Source of the DNA: an uncultured Lachnospiraceae bacterium
GTDB lineage: Bacteria > Bacillota > Clostridia > Lachnospirales > Lachnospiraceae
Length of the DNA stretch: 23,841 nt
NCBI GenBank assembly: GCA_910576895.1
Contig: CAJTJZ010000041.1
Coordinates: forward strand, 1-23,841
Direction of reading: 5' to 3'
The notes below the pieces were generated by a model, which was given only the letters and a program-made list of their open reading frames with translations, had not been told where the DNA came from and ran no database searches. Of this stretch, positions 1-6,819 are shown one piece after another. The stretch's first letter is position 1. Each line of letters begins with the position of its first letter. The translations under genes and the position numbers were made by a program.

Positions 1-394
1 GGTAAAACTTATTTTTTATAAATTTTCAATAATGATATTTAAAATTATAGTTTCAGAAAAGAGTGTGTAATAAATGGGAAGATTTGTAAATCCAGATAAT
101 AGTGCATTTCAAGTTATTTTAAATTCTGATATATATTGATAAAACAGAACTATTATAATAGGATTTTAGGTGAAAGGAAAAAAATAATTTGCTGTATTTT
201 ATTAAAATAATTCCTAGACGGAAAAGAAAATTTTTGATACAATAAAAAATAAATTTAATGAAGGGAGTGTGTAATAAAATGTTTACTTTTATGCGAGGTG
301 TTTATCTTTAATCTTTTGTTAATAAACAGATCTATAAAAATATCTGTATAGTATTTCTCTTTTTCATCAGTATTTATGATTGAAAGGAGAAAAT
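1..394. other. Gene-poor AT-rich segment at left edge
   Basis: No intact gene is present before 395. The segment holds the AAA-ATPase remnant (74 to about 230). It also has a 14-bp motif, GAGTGTGTAATAAA, repeated at 61-74 and 265-278, each time directly before an ATG. The second ATG (279) opens only a 10-codon frame. A small inverted repeat, ACAGAT/ATCTGT, lies at 326-347. No convincing promoter for the next gene was found. Confidence 0.6.
74..230 (+). pseudogene. Degraded 5' remnant of an AAA-ATPase-like gene
   Basis: An ATG at 74 opens a frame that reads MGRFVNPDNSAFQVILNSDI and then Y, and stops at 137-139. This is the hallmark start of a large AAA-ATPase-like family (PF09820/PF08011 type) common in Lachnospiraceae, where the next residues are normally VDKTGLI. 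Shifting frame by one base at 138 gives DKTELL. Another shift at 157 gives NRILGERKKIICC, which resembles the family segment before the P-loop. A cct-aga-cgg (PRR) triplet near 214-222 may be what remains of the RPRRFGK motif. Everything downstream, more than 400 residues in intact members, is missing. At least two frameshifts plus the truncation indicate a dead gene. The first 21 residues are clear. The assignment of the rest is inference. Confidence 0.6.
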
Positions 395-658
395 ATGAGC
401 TATATAAATGCAAAAGCTGTGTTGCCAAAAGAAATAATAGAAGAAATTCAAAAATATGTAAATGGTGTAAATTTATATATACCCAAAGTATCGAAAGTAA
501 AGAATACTTGTAGTAGTTACAAACTTGAGTTACAAAGAAGAAATCAAGAGATATATAAGTTATTTTTACAAGGTGAAAAAGTTTCTGAATTGGCTATAAA
601 ATATTATCTTTCAGATAAAAGTATTTATCGGATTTTAAGTGAAATGAAAAAGAAATGA
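395..658 (+). CDS. CD3324-family small HTH protein (Mor-like)
   Basis: This 87-residue protein is probably a small DNA-binding regulator. Its layout matches what I know of the CD3324 family of Clostridia. The N-terminus SYINAKAVLPKEIIEEIQKY is followed by a short basic linker. A C-terminal helix-turn-helix comes after that: RRNQEIYKLFLQGEKVSELA then IKYYLSDKSIYRIL, roughly residues 48-83, similar to the HTH of Mor transcription activators. I chose ATG 395 because AAAGGAGA lies just upstream at 383-390. The in-frame TTG at 380 overlaps that site and is unlikely. The gene stands alone and is closed by a terminator hairpin at 671-712. Its targets are unknown. Confidence 0.75.
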   Translation: MSYINAKAVLPKEIIEEIQKYVNGVNLYIPKVSKVKNTCSSYKLELQRRNQEIYKLFLQGEKVSELAIKYYLSDKSIYRILSEMKKK

Positions 659-670
659 TATATAATATAT

Positions 671-712
671 AAAACGAGAGGAATCTATGTAATGGGTTTC
701 TCTTGTTTTTTT
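671..712 (+). terminator. Rho-independent terminator after CD3324-family gene
   Basis: AACGAGAGGAA (673-683) can pair with TTTCTCTTGTT (697-707) as an 11-bp RNA stem containing two G-U pairs, with a 13-nt loop. A run of T follows to 712. It starts 14 bp after the stop codon. Confidence 0.75.
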
Positions 713-728
713 CAATTATCATATGAGA

Positions 729-757
729 ATGACAAATAAATATGCTTATGATATACT
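729..757 (+). promoter_or_regulatory. Putative promoter of the CPT-like gene
   Basis: ATGACA (729-734), a 17-bp spacer and TATACT (752-757) form a sigma-A type promoter. TGA directly before the -10 makes it an extended -10. It lies about 35 bp upstream of the start at 792. This is a pattern match only. Confidence 0.5.
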
Positions 758-791
758 TACATAAAAAAGAATAGTAAGGAATGATAAAAAT

Positions 792-1304
792 ATGAAAAAA
801 GGAAGAATTATTTTTTTAAATGGTGTAACTAGTGCAGGTAAAACGTCTATTGTTGAAGCACTTCAAGATCAGGAGGATATCTTTTTTTATGTTGTTGCTA
901 ATGATTTGTTTCAGGAAATGATTGGAGAAAAATATTTACAAGAAAATTATTGGAAATATCTTAGTGAAGTAATTATTATGATGTATCATACAGCAAAATT
1001 ATACTCTGATATGGGGAAGAATGTGCTAATTGATGGGATTTTAGTGGACAGAGAAGAAATAAAGCCTCATTATCATCAGTTATTGGAAATATTAAAAAAT
1101 AATCCGCTTGATATTGTAGAAGTATATTGTCCATTGGATATTTGTAAACAGCGTAATAGGATTCGTGGTGATAGATATGAAACACAGTCACAGGAACAGT
1201 ATGATCTTATGGCTAAAAATATTAAGTATAGTGTTCGAGTTGATACAAGTATATATAATTCAGAGGAATGTGCAAAAGAGATTATCAGGGAATTATTTCA
1301 TTAA
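792..1304 (+). CDS. CPT-like P-loop phosphotransferase
   Basis: This 170-residue cytoplasmic protein resembles the chloramphenicol phosphotransferase-like family (PF07931), whose founder phosphorylates chloramphenicol with ATP. A Walker A motif, GVTSAGKTS, is at residues 11-19 near the N-terminus. A second-half signature includes RIRGDRYETQSQEQ and VDTSIYNSEECAKEI, matching the RGDR...VDTS...ECA pattern of the family. Most members in Firmicutes have no proven substrate, so resistance should not be assumed. ATG 792 has a modest AAGGA site at 776-780. The gene has its own promoter and no operon partner. A general nucleoside-kinase-like role is an alternative. Confidence 0.75.
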   Translation: MKKGRIIFLNGVTSAGKTSIVEALQDQEDIFFYVVANDLFQEMIGEKYLQENYWKYLSEVIIMMYHTAKLYSDMGKNVLIDGILVDREEIKPHYHQLLEILKNNPLDIVEVYCPLDICKQRNRIRGDRYETQSQEQYDLMAKNIKYSVRVDTSIYNSEECAKEIIRELFH

Positions 1305-1344
1305 TAAAATATTTATATAAAAATAAATTTTAGGATTGATAAAC

Positions 1345-1373
1345 TTGTTATTTATACAAATAAATGCTAAAAT
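1345..1373 (+). promoter_or_regulatory. Promoter of the sugar nucleotidyltransferase/phosphatase gene
   Basis: TTGTTA (1345-1350), exactly 17 bp, then TAAAAT (1368-1373), with TGC before the -10 (extended -10). It predicts an untranslated leader of about 70 nt before the ATG at 1453. Confidence 0.55.
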
Positions 1374-1452
1374 AATATACTTGATTTTAAGACTTATTAT
1401 GTATTCTTTATTTTTATAAATTTTTAGTAATAGTATTTTTGGAGGGATATCT

Positions 1453-2778
1453 ATGTTGACAATTATAATGGCTGGAGGAAAGGGAACAAGAATTTCAGAG
1501 TTATTTCCAGAAATTCCAAAACCTTTAATTCCAATAAATAATATTCCTGTTCTTGAGAGAGAACTGATTTCCTTGCGTGATCAAGGGTTTTGTGATTTTA
1601 TTTTTACTGTTTCTTATCTTCATGAAAAGATAGAGGAATATTTTGGTAATGGAAGCAGATGGGGAGTAAAAATTGAATATTTTGTAGAAGAACAACCTCT
1701 TGGAAATGCGGGAGCACTTTTTAAATTGAAAGAGAAAATAGGTACAGATCCATTTTTACTTCTTAATGCAGATTCTGTATTTGATGTAGATTTTAATCGA
1801 ATGGTTGCATTTCATAAAAAACAAGGAGGTCTTGTTACTTTATTTACACATCCAAATTCGCATCCATATGATAGCGGGCTTATAATAACGAAAGAAAATA
1901 ATGTTGTTGAAAAATGGCTAACAAAAGAAGATAAGCGGCCACAATTTTATAAAAACAGAGTAAATGCTGGTTTGCATATTATTGATCCTAAAGTTCTTGA
2001 TTTCGTAAAAATAAAAGCAGAAGAAATTGGAACAAAAGGATTCGATGGAAAAATAATAAAAGTAGATCTTGATCGTCAGCTTTTAAAACCATTACAAGGT
2101 ACGGAAAAAATGTTTTGTTATGATTCTCCTGAGTATGTAAAAGATATGGGAACACCAGAACGATATTATTCTGTTGTAAGAGATTTTGAAGCTGGAATTA
2201 TTTCTGCTAAAAATCTTTCTAATAAGCAAAAGGCTATCTTTCTGGATCGTGATGGTACGATAAATAAATATAAAGGATTTCTTCGCAATATTGATGATTT
2301 TGAGTTAATAGATGGCATTACAGATGCTGTGAAAAAAATAAATGCTTCTGGTTATTTATGTATCGTTGTAACAAATCAGCCAGTAATTGCAAGAGGCGAA
2401 GTGAGTATTATGCAATTAGAGGAAATGCATAAAAAGCTGGAAACAAAGCTTGGATTAGAGGGTGCATATATAGATGCTCTTTATTATTGTCCGCATCATC
2501 CACATAAGGGATATAAAGGTGAAGTATCGGAATTAAAAGTGGAATGTGATTGTCGTAAGCCAAAACCGGGAATGCTTATAAAAGCTGCTAAGGCCTTTCA
2601 TATTGATTTAAGCAAATCTTATATGATTGGTGATAATGAAAATGATGTAAAAGCTGGAATTGCAGCAGGTTGTAAAAGTGTGCTGATTCATGGTGATGGA
2701 ACTTCTTGTAAAGAAGGAGCATTTGGACAAATAGATACCTTGGATTCGGTATTAGCTTTTGTGGAGAAATATTTATAA
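1453..2778 (+). CDS. Bifunctional sugar-phosphate nucleotidyltransferase / GmhB-type HAD phosphatase
   Basis: This 441-residue two-domain enzyme has a nucleotidyltransferase at residues 1 to about 235. It carries the GGKGTR loop (8-13), a PKPLIPI segment and LLLNADS, as in the HddC/RmlA group that joins a sugar 1-phosphate to a nucleotide. The second domain, from about 258 to 441, is a HAD phosphatase of the GmhB type. It has catalytic D265 and D267 in FLDRDGT, the VVTNQ and CRKPKPGM motifs, GDNENDV, and a zinc-site pattern of C346, H348, C365 and C367. Together they suggest making an NDP-heptose (or similar sugar) from the bisphosphate, probably for a surface glycan. GGAGGGA at 1441-1447 supports the start. 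No gmhA, hddA or glycosyltransferase lies nearby. The exact sugar and nucleotide cannot be read from sequence. Confidence 0.85.
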   Translation: MLTIIMAGGKGTRISELFPEIPKPLIPINNIPVLERELISLRDQGFCDFIFTVSYLHEKIEEYFGNGSRWGVKIEYFVEEQPLGNAGALFKLKEKIGTDPFLLLNADSVFDVDFNRMVAFHKKQGGLVTLFTHPNSHPYDSGLIITKENNVVEKWLTKEDKRPQFYKNRVNAGLHIIDPKVLDFVKIKAEEIGTKGFDGKIIKVDLDRQLLKPLQGTEKMFCYDSPEYVKDMGTPERYYSVVRDFEAGIISAKNLSNKQKAIFLDRDGTINKYKGFLRNIDDFELIDGITDAVKKINASGYLCIVVTNQPVIARGEVSIMQLEEMHKKLETKLGLEGAYIDALYYCPHHPHKGYKGEVSELKVECDCRKPKPGMLIKAAKAFHIDLSKSYMIGDNENDVKAGIAAGCKSVLIHGDGTSCKEGAFGQIDTLDSVLAFVEKYL

Positions 2779-2844
2779 AACGTTAGTTTACAAATTTTAG
2801 ATTCTATAAAAATAAATAACATACAAGATAGAAAGGAATAGAAA

Positions 2845-3369
2845 ATGGAGTACTTGTTTGAAACAGAGTATTTGAAGATTAGAAAATTTGAGATTGACGA
2901 TGTCCCATATTTGTATAAAAACCATTTGGAGAAAGAGGTGAAAAAGTGGATTCCAAATGAAAGTTATGCAGATATGGAAGAAACAAAAGAGGCAATCAAT
3001 TTCTATATTGATTGTGTAAATAAGAAACAGTTACCCTATGTATTAGCTGTTGAATTAAAGAGTACAGGTGAATTGATAGGGGATACAGGTGTAAATGAAA
3101 TAGAAGGAAATCAAAAAGAGGTAGAAATCGGTTATGGAATTTGCAAAAAGTATAGTGGAAAAGGATATGCTACGGAGCTTTTAATGGCAATGACAAAGTA
3201 TATAGCAGAAACTTTTAAAAGCAATATTTTATACGGACGTGTTATGCATGGGAATTATGCTTCCATAAGAGTCCTTGAAAAAAATGATTATAAATTTATC
3301 AAAGAAGAATTGGGAGCAGAAGATGATCCTTATGGGAATGGAATGTTAATTTATAGAAAAGAATGTTAG
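2845..3369 (+). CDS. GNAT family N-acetyltransferase (RimJ/RimL-like)
   Basis: This 174-residue protein has the Gcn5-related acetyltransferase fold. The opening LFETEYLKIRKFEIDDVPYL is typical of RimJ/RimL-type members. The acetyl-CoA binding motif A is VEIGYGICKKYSGKGYATEL (about 92-111), with the pyrophosphate loop at KYSGKGYA. Motif B contains HGNYASIRVLEKNDYKF (about 136-152). Such enzymes acetylate protein N-termini or small amines, and the substrate here is unknown. An AAAGGA site lies upstream of ATG 2845. It is 66 bp downstream of the fusion enzyme with no clear terminator between them, so read-through is possible. Confidence 0.85.
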   Translation: MEYLFETEYLKIRKFEIDDVPYLYKNHLEKEVKKWIPNESYADMEETKEAINFYIDCVNKKQLPYVLAVELKSTGELIGDTGVNEIEGNQKEVEIGYGICKKYSGKGYATELLMAMTKYIAETFKSNILYGRVMHGNYASIRVLEKNDYKFIKEELGAEDDPYGNGMLIYRKEC

Positions 3370-3394
3370 GTTTTAGTTGTTAGATGTTAAATAA

Positions 3395-3426
3395 AGGAAA
3401 TCAAGTTTCCTAACAGTTGATTTTTT
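3395..3426 (+). terminator. Weak terminator-like hairpin after the acetyltransferase
   Basis: Two alternative stems share this spot: AGGAAA (3395-3400) with TTTCCT (3406-3411), or AAATCAA (3398-3404) with TTGATTT (3417-3423), which runs into a T tract ending at 3426. Both are short and AT-rich. Confidence 0.35.
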
Positions 3427-3450
3427 ATCGTAAAGTATCGTTTTAATCTA

Positions 3451-3479
3451 TTGAACTTATTTTCTGTATCCCTTATACT
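3451..3479 (+). promoter_or_regulatory. Promoter of the XRE/ABC module
   Basis: TTGAAC (3451-3456), 17 bp, TATACT (3474-3479) is a good sigma-A match. The expected transcript start near 3486 leaves a very short leader that begins almost at the AAGGAGGGA binding site before ATG 3503. Confidence 0.6.
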
Positions 3480-3502
3480 GATGGAAAAGGAGGGAGAAGA
3501 AA

Positions 3503-4633
3503 ATGAGTTCATTTCGTTTTTCTGATAATATCATAAAATTTCGTCATAAAAAGAAAATAACACAAGAGCAGTTAGCTGATTTTATTGGTGTAACAAAAGC
3601 TTCTGTTTCAAAATGGGAAACGGGACAAAGTCTTCCTGATATTTTATTACTTCCAGAACTTGCTTCGTTTTTTGATATTACGATAGATGAGTTATTGGGG
3701 TATGAACCACAATTAACAAAAGAACAAATAAGAAGAATTTATCGTGATCTTGCTACAGCATTTGCAAATATGCCATTTACAGAAGTAATGGAACAAAGCA
3801 GAGAATATGTAAAAAAATATTATGCTTGTTATCCTTTTCTTTTTCAAATGGGTGTTCTTTGGCTAAATCATTTTATGTTAGCAGAAAGTGAGGAACAAGG
3901 CATAGAAGTATTAAAAGAGATCTCTAGTCTTTGTAATCATATTATAGAAAATTGTAAAGATATTGGTATTTGTGAAGATGCAGTGATATTAAAGGCTTCT
4001 GCTGATTTACAGATAGGAAAAGCAAAAGAAGCGGTTGCTGTATTAGAAGAAATAGTAAATCCATGTCGTCTTTCGAAACAAAGTGATACTATGCTTATTA
4101 ATGCTTATTTATCTATAGGAAAGAAACAAGAAGCAGATAGCTTTGCACAAATCAGTATGTTTTTGCATTTACTTAATTTTATTGCAGATGCTTCTTTTTA
4201 TCTTATAGTTCATAATGATAATTTAGAGCTTTGCAAGGAAACGATTTTCCGTATTTTGGAAGTAGAAAAAATATATAAGATAGATTTTCTTCATCCAAAT
4301 CAGATGGCGGTTTTTTACTATCAGGCTGCGATTGTTTTTTGCACGCATAAAGAAAAGCAGCAGGCATTAAAATTATTAAAACGATTTGCAGCTAATGTAA
4401 CTTATTTATTAACAGATGATCATTTAACAATTCATGGTGATAATTATTTTCATCGGATTCAGGAGTGGTATGAACGATTAGAACTTGGTATAGATGCACC
4501 AAGAGATAAAAAGACTGTTTTTGATAGTTTGGCACAAGTATTTTCACATCCTGCTTTTGCCATTTTGGAAGAGGAATCGGAATATCAGCATATAAAAAAA
4601 TCATTGATGAAAATTGAAAGGAAGTTAAATTGA
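3503..4633 (+). CDS. XRE-family transcriptional regulator with C-terminal helical repeat domain
   Basis: This 376-residue protein has an N-terminal Cro/CI-type helix-turn-helix at about residues 8-65 (ITQEQLADFIGVTKASVSKW, then ETGQSLPDILLLPELASFF and DITIDELLGY). A long alpha-helical C-terminal region follows and looks TPR-like, with repeated pairs of amphipathic helices but no strict consensus that I can align. Proteins with this layout sense a ligand or peptide through the helical domain. AAGGAGGGA just upstream supports the start. It is followed after 65 bp by a small membrane protein and an ABC exporter, so it is probably their regulator. The ligand is unknown. Confidence 0.8.
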   Translation: MSSFRFSDNIIKFRHKKKITQEQLADFIGVTKASVSKWETGQSLPDILLLPELASFFDITIDELLGYEPQLTKEQIRRIYRDLATAFANMPFTEVMEQSREYVKKYYACYPFLFQMGVLWLNHFMLAESEEQGIEVLKEISSLCNHIIENCKDIGICEDAVILKASADLQIGKAKEAVAVLEEIVNPCRLSKQSDTMLINAYLSIGKKQEADSFAQISMFLHLLNFIADASFYLIVHNDNLELCKETIFRILEVEKIYKIDFLHPNQMAVFYYQAAIVFCTHKEKQQALKLLKRFAANVTYLLTDDHLTIHGDNYFHRIQEWYERLELGIDAPRDKKTVFDSLAQVFSHPAFAILEEESEYQHIKKSLMKIERKLN

Positions 4634-4698
4634 AAAATTTATTTATAATATAAGCTTCTTTTACTTGGCTATAAACTTATAATACAAGGAGATAGATT

Positions 4699-4902
4699 AT
4701 GGAGAATATAAAAGAAATTTTACCATTTCTTATTCCGCTTATCATTGCAGAATTTGTTTTACTTTTTGTAACGATTACACATATTTTAACGCATCAGCAT
4801 TATAAACATGGAAATAGAATACTATGGCTTTTTATAGCAATTCTTGGTATGCAGTTTATTGGACCAATTCTTTATTTCCTTTTTGGAAAAGAAGATGCAT
4901 AG
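4699..4902 (+). CDS. Small PLDc_N-type membrane protein (YxlE-like)
   Basis: This 67-residue protein has two predicted membrane helices, at residues 8-30 and 42-62. Between them is a short basic loop (HQHYKHGNR). The second helix ends in GPILYFLFGKEDA. This is the pattern of the phospholipase D-nuclease/cardiolipin synthase N-terminal domain (PF13396) found as a stand-alone protein, without any catalytic HKD motif. In Bacillus subtilis YxlE is such a protein, located before the YxlF/YxlG ABC transporter. Here too it precedes an ABC ATPase. ACAAGGAGATAG before ATG 4699 is a good binding site, and a TATAAT lies at 4678-4683 with no clear -35. Confidence 0.75.
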   Translation: MENIKEILPFLIPLIIAEFVLLFVTITHILTHQHYKHGNRILWLFIAILGMQFIGPILYFLFGKEDA

Positions 4903-4969
4903 GTTTTGAAGATGTGTAAATTTTATGGATAGAAAAGGTGTTGCTATTATGCATAAGGAAGAAAAGAAA

Positions 4970-5875
4970 ATGGAAAATATATTGACACTTTCTCATATTT
5001 CAAAAACATTTGGAAATCACCAAGTGCTTTCTGATCTTAATTTTTCTGTTCCAGAGCATACAATTTTTGGATTTATTGGGCAAAATGGTGCAGGAAAAAC
5101 AACAACAATGAAGATGATTCTTGGATTACTAAAACCTGATGAGGGTGAAATTTTTGTTTGTAAAGAGAAAGTAGAATATGGACAAAATAGAACAAATAAA
5201 TATATTGGGTATTTACCAGATGTTCCTGAATTTTATGGTTTTATGACATCAAAGGAGTATTTAACACTTTGCGGACAGATAACAGGAATGGCAAAAGAGC
5301 AATATAAAGAAAGAATTTTGGAGTTATTAGAGCTTGTAGGACTTACAGATAATAAGAAACAAATACAAGGATTTTCCAGAGGAATGAAACAAAGACTTGG
5401 TATTGCACAGGCTTTATTAAATCGTCCCAAGCTGTTGATTTGTGATGAACCAACTTCTGCACTTGATCCATTAGGAAGAAAAGAAATTTTAGACATTTTA
5501 TCTTCAATAAAGAAAGAAACTACAGTTATATTTTCTACACATATTTTATCAGATGTAGAACGTATTTGTGATAAAATTGCCTGCTTGCATGATGGAAAGA
5601 TTGCTTTACAAAATACAATGCAGGAAATGCATTTTCTCTATAAAGATACAGAAATAGAGATAGAATTTGATCAATTAGAGGATATGGAATTATTTCAAAA
5701 AAGCTATCCAAATGGAATACAAACAGGAAGATTGCAATTACATTATAAAAAATATACAAAAGAAGATATGAAAGCAATGTTATTGTTTTTAGGAAAAAAT
5801 AATATTACGATACAAAAGATAGAAAGATTAGAACCAACATTGGAGGAATTATTTATGGAGGTAGTCAAGAAATGA
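4970..5875 (+). CDS. ABC transporter ATP-binding protein (YxlF/CcmA-like)
   Basis: This ATPase subunit of an ABC-2 type exporter is about 301 residues from ATG 4970. Motifs in order are Walker A GQNGAGKTT (37-45), signature FSRGMKQRLG (around 136), Walker B LLICDEPTSALDP with D159/E160, and the H-loop STHIL. A C-terminal extension of about 80 residues is typical of drug and peptide exporter ATPases. I place the start at ATG 4970, where homologous proteins begin (MENILTLSHISKTFG) and AAGGA lies 10 bp upstream. In-frame ATGs at 4949 (with AAAGGTG upstream) and 4925 are possible. The stop overlaps the permease start (ATGA), indicating translational coupling. Confidence 0.88.
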   Translation: MENILTLSHISKTFGNHQVLSDLNFSVPEHTIFGFIGQNGAGKTTTMKMILGLLKPDEGEIFVCKEKVEYGQNRTNKYIGYLPDVPEFYGFMTSKEYLTLCGQITGMAKEQYKERILELLELVGLTDNKKQIQGFSRGMKQRLGIAQALLNRPKLLICDEPTSALDPLGRKEILDILSSIKKETTVIFSTHILSDVERICDKIACLHDGKIALQNTMQEMHFLYKDTEIEIEFDQLEDMELFQKSYPNGIQTGRLQLHYKKYTKEDMKAMLLFLGKNNITIQKIERLEPTLEELFMEVVKK

Positions 5876-6666
5876 GGGGATTATTAGGTTTTATAAAAAA
5901 GGAATATATGGAAATTTTTCGTACTGGAAAATTGCTTTTTATGGTAATTCTTTTTTCTCTTTTTGGTATTATGTCTCCAGCAATTGCTAAATTGACACCA
6001 TGGTTAATGAATATTATGTCAGAAAGCCTGAAAGAAACAGGAATTATTATAACAGAAGTAAAGGTAGATGCAATAACTTCATGGACACAGTTTTATAAAA
6101 ATATACCAATTGTTTTTCTTGTCTTTTTTTTCTTATTTAGTAATATTTTAACAATGGAATATCAAAAAGGAACATTAATTTCTATCTTGACAAAAGGATT
6201 AGAGCGATGGAAAATTATCCTTGCGAAATTAATATTATTATGTTCTCTATGGACAGGATTATATTGGCTTTGTTATGGAATTACTTATGTATATAATGCA
6301 TATTTTTGGGATAATGGAATTATTTCTTCTGTATTTTTTCCTGCTTTTTGTATTTATTTATTTGGAATTTATTTACTATCACTGCTTCTTCTTTTTTCTG
6401 TAATTTTTTCGTCAAATACTATGGTTATCATAGGCGTTTTTGGTAGTTGCTTTGGTATTTATCTTTTGATGTTGTTAAATAGAATGATAGAATCGCTTTC
6501 TTTTTTAGAAAAATATTTACCCATTTATTTATTTTATGCTTCTAATTTAATTTCTAATATAACAGAGAAAAAAGAATATATTTATGCAATCTTTGCAACT
6601 CTCGTAATGATTATCTTTCATAGTATCCTTACTATTTTTTTCTTTAATAAAAAAGTAGTAAATTAA
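5872..6666 (+). CDS. ABC-2 type transporter permease (YxlG-like)
   Basis: This 264-residue integral membrane protein has about six hydrophobic segments: around 22-42, 78-96, 116-140, 150-176, 184-208 and 238-258. The N-terminus, FIKKEYMEIFRTGKLLFMVI, is typical of ABC-2 permeases, as is the cytoplasmic EYQKGTLISILTKGLERWKI segment before the third helix. It overlaps the ATPase by 4 bp and must be its partner. The cargo is unknown: peptide, lipid or drug export and self-protection are all possible. The transcript would end at the hairpin at 6747-6819. Confidence 0.82.
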   Translation: MRGLLGFIKKEYMEIFRTGKLLFMVILFSLFGIMSPAIAKLTPWLMNIMSESLKETGIIITEVKVDAITSWTQFYKNIPIVFLVFFFLFSNILTMEYQKGTLISILTKGLERWKIILAKLILLCSLWTGLYWLCYGITYVYNAYFWDNGIISSVFFPAFCIYLFGIYLLSLLLLFSVIFSSNTMVIIGVFGSCFGIYLLMLLNRMIESLSFLEKYLPIYLFYASNLISNITEKKEYIYAIFATLVMIIFHSILTIFFFNKKVVN

Positions 6667-6746
6667 AGGATAAGATAAGGTTAATGATTGATTCTAAAAC
6701 TTATAAATGTGATTTTAGTTTTGAAAGACGTTTATTATTATTATGT

Positions 6747-6819
6747 TAAAAAATGGAACTGGGACTGTCGCTACGATATCTTATAGTGTTTTTTCATGTG
6801 ATAGTCCCAGTCCATTTTA
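6747..6819. terminator. Long hairpin, probable bidirectional terminator
   Basis: The left arm (about 6751-6769, AAATGGAACTGGGACTGTC) pairs with the right arm (about 6800-6818, containing GATAGTCCCAGTCCATTT) with one bulged base and one G-U pair. About 30 nt separate the arms. T-rich DNA flanks both sides, so it can stop the ABC transcript and the convergent GH78 transcript. The right arm touches the GH78 stop codon at 6817-6819. Confidence 0.7.

Noticed and set aside
279..311. Ten-codon frame MFTFMRGVYL after a GAGTGTGTAATAAAA sequence
   Set aside because: It is too short, has no match to a known leader peptide, and is probably the relic of a decayed gene.
3503..6666. XRE plus ABC module considered as an anti-phage defence system next to the CRISPR locus
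   Set aside because: It is 9 kb from cas3 and separated by sugar genes. The components match a stress or export module rather than any known defence family.
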